From Comamonas sp. SCN 67-35 (lineage in GTDB: Bacteria > Pseudomonadota > Gammaproteobacteria > Burkholderiales > Burkholderiaceae_C): 64,000 nucleotides of DNA. The stretch spans positions 213,629 through 277,628 of the forward strand of contig MEFV01000007.1 of NCBI GenBank assembly GCA_001725255.1. The letters run 5' to 3'. Made by a program: the position numbers and the translations under genes. Under the pieces are notes generated by a model. The model did not search any database, was not told the DNA's origin, and was given only the letters and a program-made list of their open reading frames with translations. Shown in pieces: positions 1 through 9,547 of the stretch; within the stretch, counting starts at the first letter, position 1, and every line of letters starts with the position of its first letter.

Positions 1-154
1 CGACCACGACATGGATTCGTTGTTCGAGCTGGTCGAGCGCGTCACCGTGCTGCAGGAAGGGCGGCTGCTCGTGGAGGGCACCCCCGATGAAATCAAGAAC
101 AACGCCCAGGTCCAGGAAGCCTACCTTGGCGGCGTGCATGGAGAGACGCAATGA
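1..154 (+). CDS. livG: Branched-chain amino-acid ABC transporter ATP-binding protein, LivG-like, 3' end only
   Basis: Only the last 50 codons are inside the window, in the frame that ends with TGA at 152-154. The visible residues (DHDMDSLFELVERVTVLQEG, then a short C-terminal tail) match the segment after the H-loop of a LivG-type ATPase, where the H-loop histidine is followed by a helix and a strand carrying the VLxxG turn. The stop overlaps the start codon of the next gene (ATGA), as is common for livG-livF pairs. LivG and LivF are the two cytoplasmic ATPases that drive high-affinity uptake of branched-chain or related amino acids. The family call leans on the neighbour as well as this short tail. 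Confidence 0.8.
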   Translation, partial: DHDMDSLFELVERVTVLQEGRLLVEGTPDEIKNNAQVQEAYLGGVHGETQ

Positions 155-849
155 GCCTGCTAGAAGTCAGTGGAATCAACAGCTACTACGGCGACAGCCA
201 CATCCTCTTCGATGTGGGCATGCGCGTGGAAAAAAATGAAGTGGTGGCCCTGCTGGGGCGCAATGGCGCCGGCAAATCCACCACCTTCAAGAGTCTGGCG
301 GGCGTCGTCAAGCCCAAGAGCGGCAGCGTCAAGCTCGACGGCGTGGAAGTTGCCGGAAAGAAGGCCCACCAGATCGCCTTGGCCGGCCTGCAGCTCGTGC
401 ACGAGGAAAGACGCGTGTTCGGCAGCCTGAACGTGGAGGAAAACATCATCCTCGCCGGGCTCACGGCGCCCAACAAGTGGCCGCTGGAACGCATCTATTC
501 CATCTTCCCGCGTCTGCAGGAGCGCCGCACCAGCCGTGGAACCGATCTTTCTGGGGGCGAACAGCAGATGCTGGCCATTGCCCGTGCGCTGGTGCGCGAT
601 CCGAAAATCATCCTGCTCGATGAGCCATTCGAAGGCCTGGCCCCGGTGATCGTCCAGGACCTGATCCGCGTCTGCCGCGATCTGGCCAAGGCAGGCCAGA
701 CCATTGTGCTGATCGAGCAGAATCTGGCCGCGGCCATGTCGCTCGCGAGCCGCGCCTACATCCTGAACAACGGTCAGATCGTTCACGAAAGCACGACGGC
801 AGATTTGAGGAAGCAACCCGAGATCATCCAGAAATATCTCGGGGTCTGA
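151..849 (+). CDS. livF: Branched-chain amino-acid ABC transporter ATP-binding protein, LivF family
   Basis: A 232-residue cytoplasmic ATPase of the usual LivF length. It shows Walker A (GRNGAGKST, about residues 36-44), the ABC signature (LSGGEQQM, about 133-140), Walker B with catalytic Glu (IILLDEP, about 153-159) and an H-loop region (IEQN, where LivF proteins carry Gln after Glu). It powers uptake through LivH/LivM with a periplasmic LivK-type binding protein; those genes would lie left of the window. The start overlaps the livG stop as ATGA, indicating translational coupling. A clean intrinsic terminator follows at 875-912. The exact substrate (leucine-type amino acids, or amides/urea as in some paralogues) cannot be read from the ATPase. 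Confidence 0.92.
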   Translation: MSLLEVSGINSYYGDSHILFDVGMRVEKNEVVALLGRNGAGKSTTFKSLAGVVKPKSGSVKLDGVEVAGKKAHQIALAGLQLVHEERRVFGSLNVEENIILAGLTAPNKWPLERIYSIFPRLQERRTSRGTDLSGGEQQMLAIARALVRDPKIILLDEPFEGLAPVIVQDLIRVCRDLAKAGQTIVLIEQNLAAAMSLASRAYILNNGQIVHESTTADLRKQPEIIQKYLGV

Positions 850-874
850 CGCGCCGTTTGGCCCTTGCAACCCC

Positions 875-912
875 AAGCCCGCGAGAGCTGCGAAAGCTTC
901 GCGGGCTTTTTC
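875..912. terminator. Intrinsic terminator between convergent genes
   Basis: Perfect 10-bp inverted repeat AAGCCCGCGA (875-884) and TCGCGGGCTT (899-908), continuing into a run of T on the plus strand (907-911). It follows the liv operon and lies just beyond the 3' end of the opposing DUF1631 gene. The A residues before the left arm give a shorter T tract on the minus strand, so it may serve both directions. Confidence 0.85.
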
Positions 913-926
913 GTCACTGACAGGCG

Positions 927-2138
927 TCAGCTGACCATTCGCTTCATTGCCCCGCTTTGCAGCAGTCTCGCCACCATGCGGGAAGTCATGCTCTGGGTAC
1001 TGCCATCAGCCTGCGTGAACAGGAACAGGGTGTTCCTGGGACTGAGCCACGTGAGCTGCGTACGCACCACGCCATGCGTCCCTTCGATATCCACCCATTC
1101 GCCCACGCTCAGGCTTGTGTCCGGCGAGACACCACCGGCCGCCGGCCCAGGCGCGCTCGCGGCCGCCACGGGCGCCTCCGTCGCTTCGCGGATCGGTTGG
1201 GCAGCGGTCTCCTCCGCACCCTGCTCTTCACGGCGCTGCGGCACAGGCAGATCATGGGTCTCCTCAAGGGGCAGCTGCGCCGACGCCGTGCCGTCGTGCC
1301 CCAAGCCATGCGCGGTCGGCGCAAAGTCATCGGCCACGATCTCCAGAGCCCCCAACGCAGTCAATGGGGCCGGCGAACGCAGCGAGTCCCACATCGAGGC
1401 ATCGATGCCCGGCAAGGCTTCCTGCCCAATGGGCGCGAGAAAGCTCTCCATGGCGTCCGTGCGGGACTGCGCGAAGGGTTCATCGGTGACCAGTCCTGCA
1501 AAACGGCTTCGCCCCGTGGCCACATAGTGCAAGGGCTGGACACCGCGTGCCCGCAGATCCTCTGAAACCCGGCGGTACTCACGCGCCAGCAAGGTGCCCA
1601 ACCCAGACTGCATCGGCGTCAACCAGAGCCGGGCAAGTTCGGGCGGCGCACCGGCACCATAAACCACGCCAAACAGCGCGCGCACGTAGTTGCCGGGACG
1701 CAGCGGGTTGCGCTCCGGCTGCACGCGATCGAATCCCTGGGCGGCGCCGATGAGGGTATCGAGCTCGGACAGGGCCGGCGCCACCTCGTGGGCGATGCGC
1801 TGGCGCGCGCGCACCATTTCCACGCGCAGACGCGCGTCGTCCTTGCCGATTTCCAGCAATTTGCTCGTGGCCGACACGCTACCGGTCTGCGCTGGCACAC
1901 CCTGGGCGAACAGCTCGAGCATGGCCAGCGGATACTGGGCCACCAGCCGGGATTCGACCCTGACGAGGTGCTGCAACGCCTGCGCTTCCTGCGCACTCGC
2001 CTGGCCCGGCGTTTCGTGTTGCTGCCACTGGGCACGCACGAGCCGCACCAGATCGCTCATCAGCACGCTGCTGCGCTTGACGGCGCCAACGATGCTGGCA
2101 CGGTAAATGGCGACGGTGTCCGCGGGAGAGGCCGGCAT
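927..2138 (-). CDS. DUF1631-family protein
   Basis: A 403-residue protein without signal peptide or membrane segment. The C-terminal motif (GEWVDIEGTHG, then TQLTWLSPRNTLFLFTQADG, then SMTSRM) is characteristic of DUF1631, a family found mainly in Betaproteobacteria. The middle (about residues 280-340) is an Ala/Pro/Glu-rich linker and probably unstructured. Family members are often longer; this is a compact version. The conserved WLSP/LFLFT segment resembles PilZ-like beta-barrel sequence, but that is only an impression. The function is unknown. The gene is convergent with the liv operon, 40 bp downstream of ettA on the same strand, and could be co-transcribed with it. Confidence 0.8.
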   Translation of the reverse strand: MPASPADTVAIYRASIVGAVKRSSVLMSDLVRLVRAQWQQHETPGQASAQEAQALQHLVRVESRLVAQYPLAMLELFAQGVPAQTGSVSATSKLLEIGKDDARLRVEMVRARQRIAHEVAPALSELDTLIGAAQGFDRVQPERNPLRPGNYVRALFGVVYGAGAPPELARLWLTPMQSGLGTLLAREYRRVSEDLRARGVQPLHYVATGRSRFAGLVTDEPFAQSRTDAMESFLAPIGQEALPGIDASMWDSLRSPAPLTALGALEIVADDFAPTAHGLGHDGTASAQLPLEETHDLPVPQRREEQGAEETAAQPIREATEAPVAAASAPGPAAGGVSPDTSLSVGEWVDIEGTHGVVRTQLTWLSPRNTLFLFTQADGSTQSMTSRMVARLLQSGAMKRMVS

Positions 2139-2178
2139 GGCGAAACTGTGTGTACAAGTCGGGAGGCGTGACCTGCGC

Positions 2179-3840
2179 CTACTTCAAAGCCTTGTAGCGT
2201 ACCCGCTTTGGCGCCGCGCCCTCTTCCCCCAGGCGTTTTTTCTTGTCCGCCTCATATTCCTGGTAGTTGCCATCGAAGTAGAACCACTGGCTGTCGCCCT
2301 CGGCCGCGAGGATGTGCGTGGCAATCCGATCAAGAAACCAGCGGTCGTGGCTGATCACCATCACTGTGCCGGCATATTCGAGCAGCGCGTCTTCCAAGGC
2401 GCGCAGGGTTTCCACATCCAGGTCGTTGGAGGGTTCGTCCAGCAGCAGCACATTGCCGCCCTGGATCAGCGTCTTGGCCAGGTGCAGGCGTCCACGCTCG
2501 CCCCCAGAGAGGTTGCCCACCTTCTTCTGCTGATCCTGGCCGTTGAAATTGAAACGCCCGCAGTACGCACGACTGGCCATCTGGAACTTGCCGACGTTGA
2601 TGATGTCCAGCCCCCCGGAAACATCTTCCCAGACCGTCTTGTCGTCCGTCAGGGCGTCACGCGACTGGTCGACATAAGCCATCTTCACCGTCTGGCCGAT
2701 GACCACCTCGCCGCTGTCGGGTTTTTCCTTGCCCGCGATCATCTTGAACAGCGTGGATTTGCCTGCGCCGTTCGGACCGATGATGCCGACAATGGCCCCC
2801 GCGGGCACGGCAAAGCTCAGGTCGTCGATCAGCACCCGATCGCCAAAACTCTTGGTGACGTGATGGAATTCAATCACCTGCGTGCCCAGGCGCTCAGCCA
2901 CGGGGATGAAGATTTCCTGCGTCTCGTTGCGTTTCTGGTATTCGTGATCGGAGAGCTCCTCGAAGCGCGCAATACGGGCCTTGGACTTGGCCTGACGGCC
3001 CTTGGCGTTCTGGCGCACCCACTCCAGTTCCTTCTTCAGGGCCTTGGCGCGGGCTTCCTCGCCCTTTTGTTCCGATTCCAGGCGGGCTTGCTTTTGCGTC
3101 AGCCACTCGGAGTAATTGCCCTTGTACGGGATGCCATGGCCGCGATCGAGCTCCAGGATCCACTCGGCCGCGTTGTCCAGGAAGTAACGGTCGTGGGTAA
3201 TGGCCACCACGGTGCCGGGAAAACGGTGCAGGAACTGCTCCAGCCATTCGACCGACTCTGCATCCAGGTGGTTGGTGGGTTCGTCAAGCAGCAGCATGTC
3301 GGGCTTGGAGAGGAGCAGTCTGCACAGCGCCACGCGGCGCTTCTCGCCACCCGAGAGCTTGCCGATGACCGCATCCCAGGGCGGCAGGCGCAAGGCATCG
3401 GCGGCAATTTCCAGCTGGTGCTCGCTGTCGGTGCCTGCCGCGGCAATGACCGCTTCGAGCTGCGCCTGTTCGGCCGCGAGCGCATCAAAGTCGGCGTCTT
3501 CCTCGGCGTAGGCCGCGTAGACCTCTTCCAGACGAGCACGCGCGGTGTTCACCTCAGCCATCGCTTCCTCGACCTCCTCGCGCACTGTGCGCGCGGGGTC
3601 GAGCTGCGGCTCCTGCGGGAGGTAGCCTATGGTCAACCCCGGCATGGGCAGCGCCTCGCCTTCGAACTCCTTGTCCACGCCCGCCATGATCTTGAGCAGC
3701 GTGGATTTGCCCGAGCCATTGAGGCCGAGCACGCCGATCTTCGCGCCCGGGAAAAAAGACAGCGAAATGTCTTTCAGAATCTGCCGCTTGGGTGGCACGG
3801 TCTTGGTCACGCGGTTCATCGAAAAAACATACTGAGCCAT
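2179..3840 (-). CDS. ettA: Energy-dependent translational throttle protein EttA (ABC-F ATPase)
   Basis: A 553-residue protein, the normal EttA length (about 555). It has two ABC domains and no membrane segments. Domain 1 has GLNGSGKST, LSGGEKRR and LLDEPTNHLD. Domain 2 has GPNGAGKST, LSGGERGR and LLDEPSNDLD. The P-site tRNA-interacting linker lies between them (around residues 245-300, rich in Lys/Arg/Glu). EttA binds the ribosomal E site and gates the first elongation step according to the ATP/ADP ratio. I chose the start MAQYVFSM at 3840, with AAGGGAA upstream; a longer reading frame to 3900 lacks family similarity. It is divergent from the rhlE-type helicase gene across a spacer of roughly 240-255 bp. 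Confidence 0.95.
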   Translation of the reverse strand: MAQYVFSMNRVTKTVPPKRQILKDISLSFFPGAKIGVLGLNGSGKSTLLKIMAGVDKEFEGEALPMPGLTIGYLPQEPQLDPARTVREEVEEAMAEVNTARARLEEVYAAYAEEDADFDALAAEQAQLEAVIAAAGTDSEHQLEIAADALRLPPWDAVIGKLSGGEKRRVALCRLLLSKPDMLLLDEPTNHLDAESVEWLEQFLHRFPGTVVAITHDRYFLDNAAEWILELDRGHGIPYKGNYSEWLTQKQARLESEQKGEEARAKALKKELEWVRQNAKGRQAKSKARIARFEELSDHEYQKRNETQEIFIPVAERLGTQVIEFHHVTKSFGDRVLIDDLSFAVPAGAIVGIIGPNGAGKSTLFKMIAGKEKPDSGEVVIGQTVKMAYVDQSRDALTDDKTVWEDVSGGLDIINVGKFQMASRAYCGRFNFNGQDQQKKVGNLSGGERGRLHLAKTLIQGGNVLLLDEPSNDLDVETLRALEDALLEYAGTVMVISHDRWFLDRIATHILAAEGDSQWFYFDGNYQEYEADKKKRLGEEGAAPKRVRYKALK

Positions 3841-4096
3841 GGATTCCCTTGTGCAATGCGAACTGAAAATGACGGCAGCCTCGCTGCCTTGATGCGCCAA
3901 TTATCCGTGCATGCGACAATACGCGGCTGTCGGGCCTTCCAGTAGCCCGCGCAAACGCGCTCCGCACACGGGCGCACCGGGTCTCCACCAGGAGGCCACG
4001 CTTTCGCAACCATCAGATCTGATGTACTGGCCGGACGGTTCACACGACCGCGGCTTCAGGCTGATACCCGCGCCCAGGATGGGTGCAGACACACAA

Positions 4097-5704
4097 ATGA
4101 CATTTGAAGAACTGAACCTGGCACCAGCCTTGCTGCGCGCCGTGCAAGAGTTGGGCTACGAAAATCCGACACCAATACAGGCGCAAGCCATTCCACTGGT
4201 CCTGGAGGGCTCAGACCTGCTGGCCGGAGCCCAGACGGGCACGGGAAAGACAGCGGCCTTTGCGCTGCCCATCCTGCATCACCTCGCGCAAGACACCCCC
4301 GCGACGGGCAGGCACACACCGATCCGCGCCCTGATTCTGACGCCGACGCGCGAACTGGCCGCTCAGATCGAGGAATCCTTCCGTGCCTACGCGAAATACC
4401 TGGACATCCGCTCGACCGTGATTTTCGGCGGCGTTGGCATGAACCCGCAGGTCGAGCGCATCAAGCGTGGCGTGGACGTGCTCGTCGCCACGCCCGGACG
4501 GTTGCTGGATCTGCAGCAGCAAGGCCTGCTCGATCTTTCCGGCGTGCAGACGCTGGTGCTCGATGAAGCCGACCGGATGCTGGACATGGGCTTCATTCAC
4601 GACGTGAAGAAAATCCTCGCGCTGCTGCCGCGCGACAAGCAGAGCCTGCTGTTTTCCGCCACCTTCAGCGACGAGATCCGCGAGCTGGCCAATGGCCTGC
4701 TGCGCAGCCCCAAGAGCATCCAGGTCACACCGCGCAACACCACGGTGCAGCGCATCCAGCAGGTCATCCACCCCGTGGGCCGTGCCAGGAAGAAGGCGGT
4801 GCTGCTGCACATCATCCAGGAGCAGAACTGGAGCCAGGTGCTGGTGTTCACGCGCACCAAGTTCGGCGCCAACAACGTAGCCGAATACCTTGAAAAGAAC
4901 GGCGTGACGGCCATGGCGCTGCACGGCAACAAGAGCCAGACGGCGCGCACCAATGCGCTCGAAGGCTTCAAGAGCGGAAAGATTCGCGCGCTCGTGGCCA
5001 CCGACATCGCCGCACGCGGCATCGACATCGACGACCTGCCCCACGTCGTGAACTACGAAATCCCGAACGTGCCCGAGGATTACGTGCACCGCATCGGCCG
5101 CACCGGCCGCGCCGGGCGCGAGGGACATGCGGTCAGCCTCGTCTGCATGGACGAGGAAGGTTTCATGATGGAAATCGAGCGCTTCACGCGTCAGGAAATC
5201 CCGGTGCAGCCGCTGGAGGGCTTCGGCCCGGACGAAGGCGAGAAGGCCGAACCCATCGCCATGGGCCGCCAGACCCTGTGGGGCGGGGCCGGCAGGCCAC
5301 CGAGCCGCGAGGTGATGCAGGCCGCCGCCAAGGCCGCGCGCAGCGAAATGATGGAGCGCATCCGTACCAACAAGGCTGGCCGCCCCTCGACACGGAGCAA
5401 TCACAAGCCCGAAGGCCGGCCGCAGGCACCCCGTTCGGATGACGGCGCCGGCAGGCCCCGTGCCGGTCGCAACGACCACCACTCGGAACGGCGCCATGAC
5501 GACAGCCAGCCTCATGGCGAAAACGCGCACCTGGGAACACAACTGGGACGCATGGGCATGGAGCCGCGACGCAACGCCCGAGGCGGCGGTGGCCAGCCGG
5601 ACCCGATGCGCACGAGCGCAGATCTCATGGGCCAGCACGGCCGGCGCGGCGCGCCACGCGGCAATCGCTCGCGCGGCCCGCGCGGCGGTGGCTATCCGGC
5701 CTGA
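4097..5704 (+). CDS. rhlE: DEAD-box ATP-dependent RNA helicase, RhlE type
   Basis: A 535-residue RNA helicase. Motifs seen in order are the Q motif (TPIQAQAIP), motif I (AQTGTGKT), Ia (PTRELA), II (DEAD), III (SAT), V ([10 protein letters not shown]) and VI ([10 protein letters not shown]). The C-terminal 150 residues are a low-complexity Arg/Gly/Pro/His tail, typical of RhlE and probably used for RNA binding. RhlE-type helicases act in ribosome assembly, RNA turnover and cold adaptation. The start is uncertain. The family-typical N-terminus begins MTFEELNL at 4097; an in-frame ATG at 4079 is also possible, and the frame stays open back to 3911. Neither ATG has a strong ribosome-binding site. 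A hairpin at 5716-5748 follows. Confidence 0.92.
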   Translation: MTFEELNLAPALLRAVQELGYENPTPIQAQAIPLVLEGSDLLAGAQTGTGKTAAFALPILHHLAQDTPATGRHTPIRALILTPTRELAAQIEESFRAYAKYLDIRSTVIFGGVGMNPQVERIKRGVDVLVATPGRLLDLQQQGLLDLSGVQTLVLDEADRMLDMGFIHDVKKILALLPRDKQSLLFSATFSDEIRELANGLLRSPKSIQVTPRNTTVQRIQQVIHPVGRARKKAVLLHIIQEQNWSQVLVFTRTKFGANNVAEYLEKNGVTAMALHGNKSQTARTNALEGFKSGKIRALVATDIAARGIDIDDLPHVVNYEIPNVPEDYVHRIGRTGRAGREGHAVSLVCMDEEGFMMEIERFTRQEIPVQPLEGFGPDEGEKAEPIAMGRQTLWGGAGRPPSREVMQAAAKAARSEMMERIRTNKAGRPSTRSNHKPEGRPQAPRSDDGAGRPRAGRNDHHSERRHDDSQPHGENAHLGTQLGRMGMEPRRNARGGGGQPDPMRTSADLMGQHGRRGAPRGNRSRGPRGGGYPA

Positions 5705-5715
5705 AACGCGCGAAC

Positions 5716-5748
5716 CCCGAAGGCCGCCAGAACACTGTCGCCTTCGGG
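5716..5748 (+). terminator. Probable terminator hairpin after the helicase gene
   Basis: Perfect 9-bp stem CCCGAAGGC (5716-5724) and GCCTTCGGG (5740-5748) with a 15-nt loop, 12 bp after the helicase stop. There is no true T run behind it, so it may act as a stabilising 3' hairpin or a weak terminator. Confidence 0.5.
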
Positions 5749-5799
5749 CTCACGGCTTTGTGGCAAGCTATCGGGGCCTTTCATTTTCCAGAGCCACCC

Positions 5800-7551
5800 A
5801 TGAAGCTGCTGCCAAGGCCGTGCGCCGCTCACCCCCGCCAATCCACCCGCCTGGCCCGCCGCTGGCTGATTCCAACCAGCGTCGTCGCCGCGCTTTTTCT
5901 CGCGGCCTGCGCCAGCACGCCCTTGCCGCCGTGGCCCTCGCAAAGCGCCCGGGTCGTTCCTCCCCCGCATTCCAGGTCGCAGGCCGCGCAGCCTGACCGC
6001 CCCACCGACGAGGCGAGCACCAGTCCGGTGGTGACTCCCATCACGGGGCCTGAAGATCAACCGGGCGCCGCCACGCTCATCGAGAGCGCCGCGGTCGCCG
6101 CGCACTTTCCCGACCCGCCGGTGCGTTACGACACCCCCGGTCTGCAAACCCAGCGGCGCGCCTGGACCACCAACGCCGAGCTCTCCCAGTGGCTGGACGA
6201 GCTGGCAAGCACCCCAGCCGACCGGACAAGCGCACGCCGAATCGATCTGGGCCCGTCGCAAAACGGCACGCCCCTGCTGGCCCTGGCATTGAACGGCACG
6301 ATCGGCGACAAGCCGCTGCTGTCCAACGGACGGCCCACCGTGCTCCTGGTGGGCCAACAGCATGGCGATGAACCAGGCAGCAGCGAGGCGCTGCTGGTGA
6401 TGGCACGCGAACTGTCTCAGGGGCTGCTCGCGCCCATGCTCCAGCGCATCAATGTGGTCATTGTCCCGCGGGCCAACCCCGATGGCGCCTCGACCGGCAG
6501 CCATGCCACCAGCGACGGCACCGACCTGGACCACGACCATCTGGCCTTGCGCACGCCCGAGGCCAGAGCCATCGCGCAGCTGATCCGCACCTACCGTCCC
6601 GCCGTCATCGCCGACGTGCGCGAATACCCAGCGCAGGCCGTGAACATGGCGGGCGCGAGGGTGCTGCCCAGCTACGATGTGCTGGCGCAACCGGCAACCG
6701 CAGCCAACATACCGGAGTTCGTCAGCAAGGCCGCCGCGGAATGGTTCATGCAACCCCTCTTCAAGTCGCTCGAAGACAGCGGCCTGACCCATGAATGGTT
6801 GCACACGCTCACGGCGGACCGGGGTGCGTTGGCGGCGCAGACGGGTGGTGCGCAGCCCGATTCGCTGCGCAACCTGGGAGGGCTGAGCAACACGGTCAGC
6901 CTGGCCATTGCCAGCCGCGGCACGGGGCTTGGGCGCGCCCACATTCAGCGCCGCGTGCACAGCCTGGTGGTGGCGCTCACGAGCGTGCTGCGCAGCACCG
7001 CGGATCGCAGTGGCGACCTGCGCCAGGTACAAACCTACGTGACGCGGGACGTTGCTTCCAAGGCGTGTCAGGGCCTGCTCACGGTTCAGGCCAGCCCCAC
7101 CACCTCCGAGCATGACCTGGGCCTGATCGACGAAACCAGCGGTGAACTCAAGCGGCTGAAGGTGCAATGGACCTCCACGGCGACCCTGCGCCCCGAACTG
7201 CAGCGCCCGCGGCCGTGCGGGTACTGGCTGAGCGCGGACTCGGCGGCGGCGCAACATCTGGCCTGGCTGGGCCTGCAGGTGATGCGCATCGCCGAAGACG
7301 GCTCGGTGCTGACCGAGAGTTTTTCCGGCCCGAGCGGTGCCGGTTCGGCCGCGCAGGCGGTGCGCACGACGACCGACGTGCCTGCCGGCAGCTACTTCGT
7401 GGGGATGAACCAGCCGCTGGCCAACGTAGCTGCCGCGGCACTTGAGCCCGGAACGCCGTTCAGCTATCAGAGCGTCGGGATTCTTGGCGAGCCGGGCGCA
7501 AGCGCCCGCGTCATCAACAACCCCTCCCTGGTGTTTGACGAATCGGAGTAG
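5800..7551 (+). CDS. M14-like peptidase homologue, lipoprotein
   Basis: A 583-residue putative lipoprotein. The signal peptide is followed by the lipobox LAAC at about residue 37, so it should be anchored in the cell envelope. Around residues 185-225 it has the M14 zinc-carboxypeptidase segment QQHGDEPGSSEA (the HxxE zinc pair), followed by NPDG. Downstream, the block VIADVREYP aligns with the position where the family normally supplies its third zinc ligand as His (x-H-E-Y), but here it is Arg. The usual DLNRDH block reads DLDHDH. Catalytic activity is therefore doubtful. The start at 5800 was chosen because it places a normal signal peptide; the frame is open upstream. The next gene is rarD-like, 62 bp away. 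Confidence 0.72.
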   Translation: MKLLPRPCAAHPRQSTRLARRWLIPTSVVAALFLAACASTPLPPWPSQSARVVPPPHSRSQAAQPDRPTDEASTSPVVTPITGPEDQPGAATLIESAAVAAHFPDPPVRYDTPGLQTQRRAWTTNAELSQWLDELASTPADRTSARRIDLGPSQNGTPLLALALNGTIGDKPLLSNGRPTVLLVGQQHGDEPGSSEALLVMARELSQGLLAPMLQRINVVIVPRANPDGASTGSHATSDGTDLDHDHLALRTPEARAIAQLIRTYRPAVIADVREYPAQAVNMAGARVLPSYDVLAQPATAANIPEFVSKAAAEWFMQPLFKSLEDSGLTHEWLHTLTADRGALAAQTGGAQPDSLRNLGGLSNTVSLAIASRGTGLGRAHIQRRVHSLVVALTSVLRSTADRSGDLRQVQTYVTRDVASKACQGLLTVQASPTTSEHDLGLIDETSGELKRLKVQWTSTATLRPELQRPRPCGYWLSADSAAAQHLAWLGLQVMRIAEDGSVLTESFSGPSGAGSAAQAVRTTTDVPAGSYFVGMNQPLANVAAAALEPGTPFSYQSVGILGEPGASARVINNPSLVFDESE

Positions 7552-7570
7552 ATGCATCTGCCAAGCCACC

Positions 7571-7594
7571 GGTCGGCGCGCGCGCCGGCCGACC
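7571..7594. other. GC-rich stem-loop between the M14 homologue and the rarD-like gene
   Basis: Inverted repeat GGTCGGC (7571-7577) and GCCGACC (7588-7594) with an alternating GC loop, lying 20 bp before the next start codon. No T run follows, so it is not a standard terminator. It could affect translation of the downstream transporter gene. Confidence 0.35.
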
Positions 7595-7613
7595 GCCAGA
7601 CGCAAGGCGCCCC

Positions 7614-8504
7614 ATGATCACCGGCCTGCTCGCTTCCCTTGGCGCCTCGGTGCTGTTCGCGGCGATGTACTACCTCGCGCCTCGGCTGGCGCCTCTCGAT
7701 GGCGAGCAGATCTTCGGCTGGCGCATTCTCTCGACACTGCCCTTCACCACGCTCATCGTGCTCTCTCGCGGCCAATGGCCGCGCGTACGCTCCATGCTCA
7801 CGCGCGCACGGCAGGACCCCCTGTGGGGACTGGCCCTGTGCGCGAGCGCCGCGCTGCTGGGGGTGCAGCTCTGGCTGTTCCTCTGGGCACCGCTGCAAGG
7901 TCGCGCGCTGCCGGTGTCGCTGGGCTACTTCCTGCTGCCGCTCGTGATGGTGGTGGCGAGCCGCTGGCTGTTTCACGAGCATCTGTCATGGATGCAATGG
8001 CTGGCCGTGGGGCTGGCGGCCCTGGGCGTGGGGCATGAAGTCCTGCGCACGAGCGCGATATCCTGGGAAACGTGGCTGGTGGCCATCGGCTACACGATCT
8101 ATTTCGTGCTGCGGCGAAAGCTGGGTACCGATCACCTTGCGGGGCACTGGATCGACCTGGTGCTGCTGGTTCCCGCCGCGTTGTGGTTCGTGCTGCGCAC
8201 GCCCGCTTCCACGCTCTTCTTCGCGGGCACGCCCCACCTGTGGGGCATGGTTCCGGCGCTGGGCATCGTCAGCGCCGTGGCCCTTGCGCTGTACATGGTG
8301 GCGAGCCGTTTGCTGGCGCTCGGTCTGTTCGGCCTCCTGAGCTATGTGGAGCCGATTCTGCTTGTCCTCGCGGCGCTGCTGCTCGGCGAGCGCATCCGTG
8401 ATGAGCAATGGCTGACTTACCTGCCGATTTTCGCGGCGGTCGGCGTGCTCGTGATCGACGGCATCCTGCGCATCCGCGCCGGGGCGCACCGCGCCGCCTC
8501 CTGA
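7614..8504 (+). CDS. rarD: EamA/DMT-superfamily transporter, RarD-like
   Basis: A 296-residue inner-membrane protein with about ten hydrophobic helices in two EamA repeats. The N-terminal block (FAAMYYLAPRLAPLDGEQIF, then GWRI) and the later LPVSLGYFLLPL and LSYVEPILLVLAALLLGE blocks are the hallmarks of the RarD subgroup. RarD proteins are putative small-molecule exporters; rarD was named for a chloramphenicol-sensitivity phenotype, and the physiological substrate is not established. The gene ends 8 bp from the convergent gpsA stop. Start ATG 7614 gives the typical family N-terminus. Confidence 0.85.
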   Translation: MITGLLASLGASVLFAAMYYLAPRLAPLDGEQIFGWRILSTLPFTTLIVLSRGQWPRVRSMLTRARQDPLWGLALCASAALLGVQLWLFLWAPLQGRALPVSLGYFLLPLVMVVASRWLFHEHLSWMQWLAVGLAALGVGHEVLRTSAISWETWLVAIGYTIYFVLRRKLGTDHLAGHWIDLVLLVPAALWFVLRTPASTLFFAGTPHLWGMVPALGIVSAVALALYMVASRLLALGLFGLLSYVEPILLVLAALLLGERIRDEQWLTYLPIFAAVGVLVIDGILRIRAGAHRAAS

Positions 8505-8512
8505 AAGCGACG

Positions 8513-9499
8513 CTACTCGCCCTTGGGGTCGCGCTCCATCAACTGTGCGACGGCCTGCTCGGGCCGGGTCGTACCATCGAGCAGAGCCACCACGGCCTCG
8601 ACGATCGGCATCTCTACGCCCAGTTGCCGGGCACGGGCCGCGACCGTGTGGGCGCTATGCACACCCTCGGCCACGTGGCCAAGATCGCTGAGCACCTGAG
8701 CCAGGGGCAGGCCCCGGGCCAGCTGCAATCCCACCGTGCGGTTGCGCGAGAGATCGCCCGTGGCCGTCAGCACGAGATCACCCAGGCCGGACAGGCCCAT
8801 GAACGTTTCCGTGCATGCGCCCAGCGCGACGCCAAGACGCGACATTTCGGCCAGCCCCCGCGTGATCAAGGCCGCCCGCGCATTCAAGCCCAGTTGCAGG
8901 CCATCGCACAGGCCGGTGGCGATGGCCAGGACGTTCTTGACGGCGCCACCGACCTCCACGCCAACCAGATCGTCATTGGCATACACCCGAAGATGCCGGC
9001 CATGCAATGCCTGCACGAGCGCCTCGCGCACCGACGCGTGCGCGCTCGCGGCAACCAGGGCCGTGGGCTGCATGCGCGCCACCTCCAGAGCGAAGCTCGG
9101 GCCGCTGAGCGCGCCCGCCTGCAGCTGCGGCGCAACCTGCGCGCACACTTCATGCGCCAGCTGCCCCGTTTGCGCCTCGAAGCCCTTGCACAGCCACGCC
9201 ACGGGGCCCTGAAAGTGCCGCAGCACCCCCAGCAGCCCGCGCAGGGCCGCCGTGGGCGTGGCAAGGAAGACCAGATCGGCGCCCGCGAGGTGCTCCTCGA
9301 TGCTGGCGCCCACCACCTCCAGCAAAGGCGGAAACGCAACGCCCGCAAGGTATCGGGCGTTCTCACGCGCCTGACGCATGGCTGCCATCTGCCGTTCGTC
9401 GCGCCCCCAGAGCTGGACACGGTGCGCCGCTACATGGCTGGCGGCACTGATGGCAATGGCCGTTCCCCACGCGCCTGCCCCGATAACTACGATATTCAT
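8513..9499 (-). CDS. gpsA: Glycerol-3-phosphate dehydrogenase [NAD(P)+]
   Basis: A 328-residue cytoplasmic enzyme that makes sn-glycerol-3-phosphate from dihydroxyacetone phosphate for phospholipid synthesis. The N-terminal Rossmann motif is [10 protein letters not shown] (residues 7-16). The catalytic lysine sits in [14 protein letters not shown] (about 187-200), followed by the substrate-binding [14 protein letters not shown] and SRNRTVG blocks. It is the last gene of a minus-strand run rhodanese-grxC-secB-gpsA, 48 bp after secB. The first codon lies inside a degenerate copy of the interspersed palindromic element (9498-9544). Confidence 0.97.
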   Translation of the reverse strand: MNIVVIGAGAWGTAIAISAASHVAAHRVQLWGRDERQMAAMRQARENARYLAGVAFPPLLEVVGASIEEHLAGADLVFLATPTAALRGLLGVLRHFQGPVAWLCKGFEAQTGQLAHEVCAQVAPQLQAGALSGPSFALEVARMQPTALVAASAHASVREALVQALHGRHLRVYANDDLVGVEVGGAVKNVLAIATGLCDGLQLGLNARAALITRGLAEMSRLGVALGACTETFMGLSGLGDLVLTATGDLSRNRTVGLQLARGLPLAQVLSDLGHVAEGVHSAHTVAARARQLGVEMPIVEAVVALLDGTTRPEQAVAQLMERDPKGE

Positions 9500-9544
9500 A
9501 GCTACTCGCGTAGGCGCCTAAACGGCTTCAGCCCTTATTTTTCC
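9498..9544. repeat. Interspersed palindromic element, degenerate copy 1
   Basis: Plus strand ATAGCTACTCGCGTAGGCGC, then CTTCAGCCCTTATTTTT. The ends match the copy at 20351-20400 (ATAGCTACT at one end, AGCC plus T run at the other) but the middle stem is altered. It covers the spacer between gpsA and secB and the first base pair of the gpsA start codon. Confidence 0.5.
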
Positions 9545-9547
9545 GGT

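Noticed and set aside
5692..7605. Long minus-strand open frame of 637 codons opposite the M14 homologue
   Set aside because: It is a shadow produced by high GC in the third codon position; its translation is Arg/Ala/Gly/His-rich with no domain, while the plus strand has a lipoprotein signal and M14 blocks.
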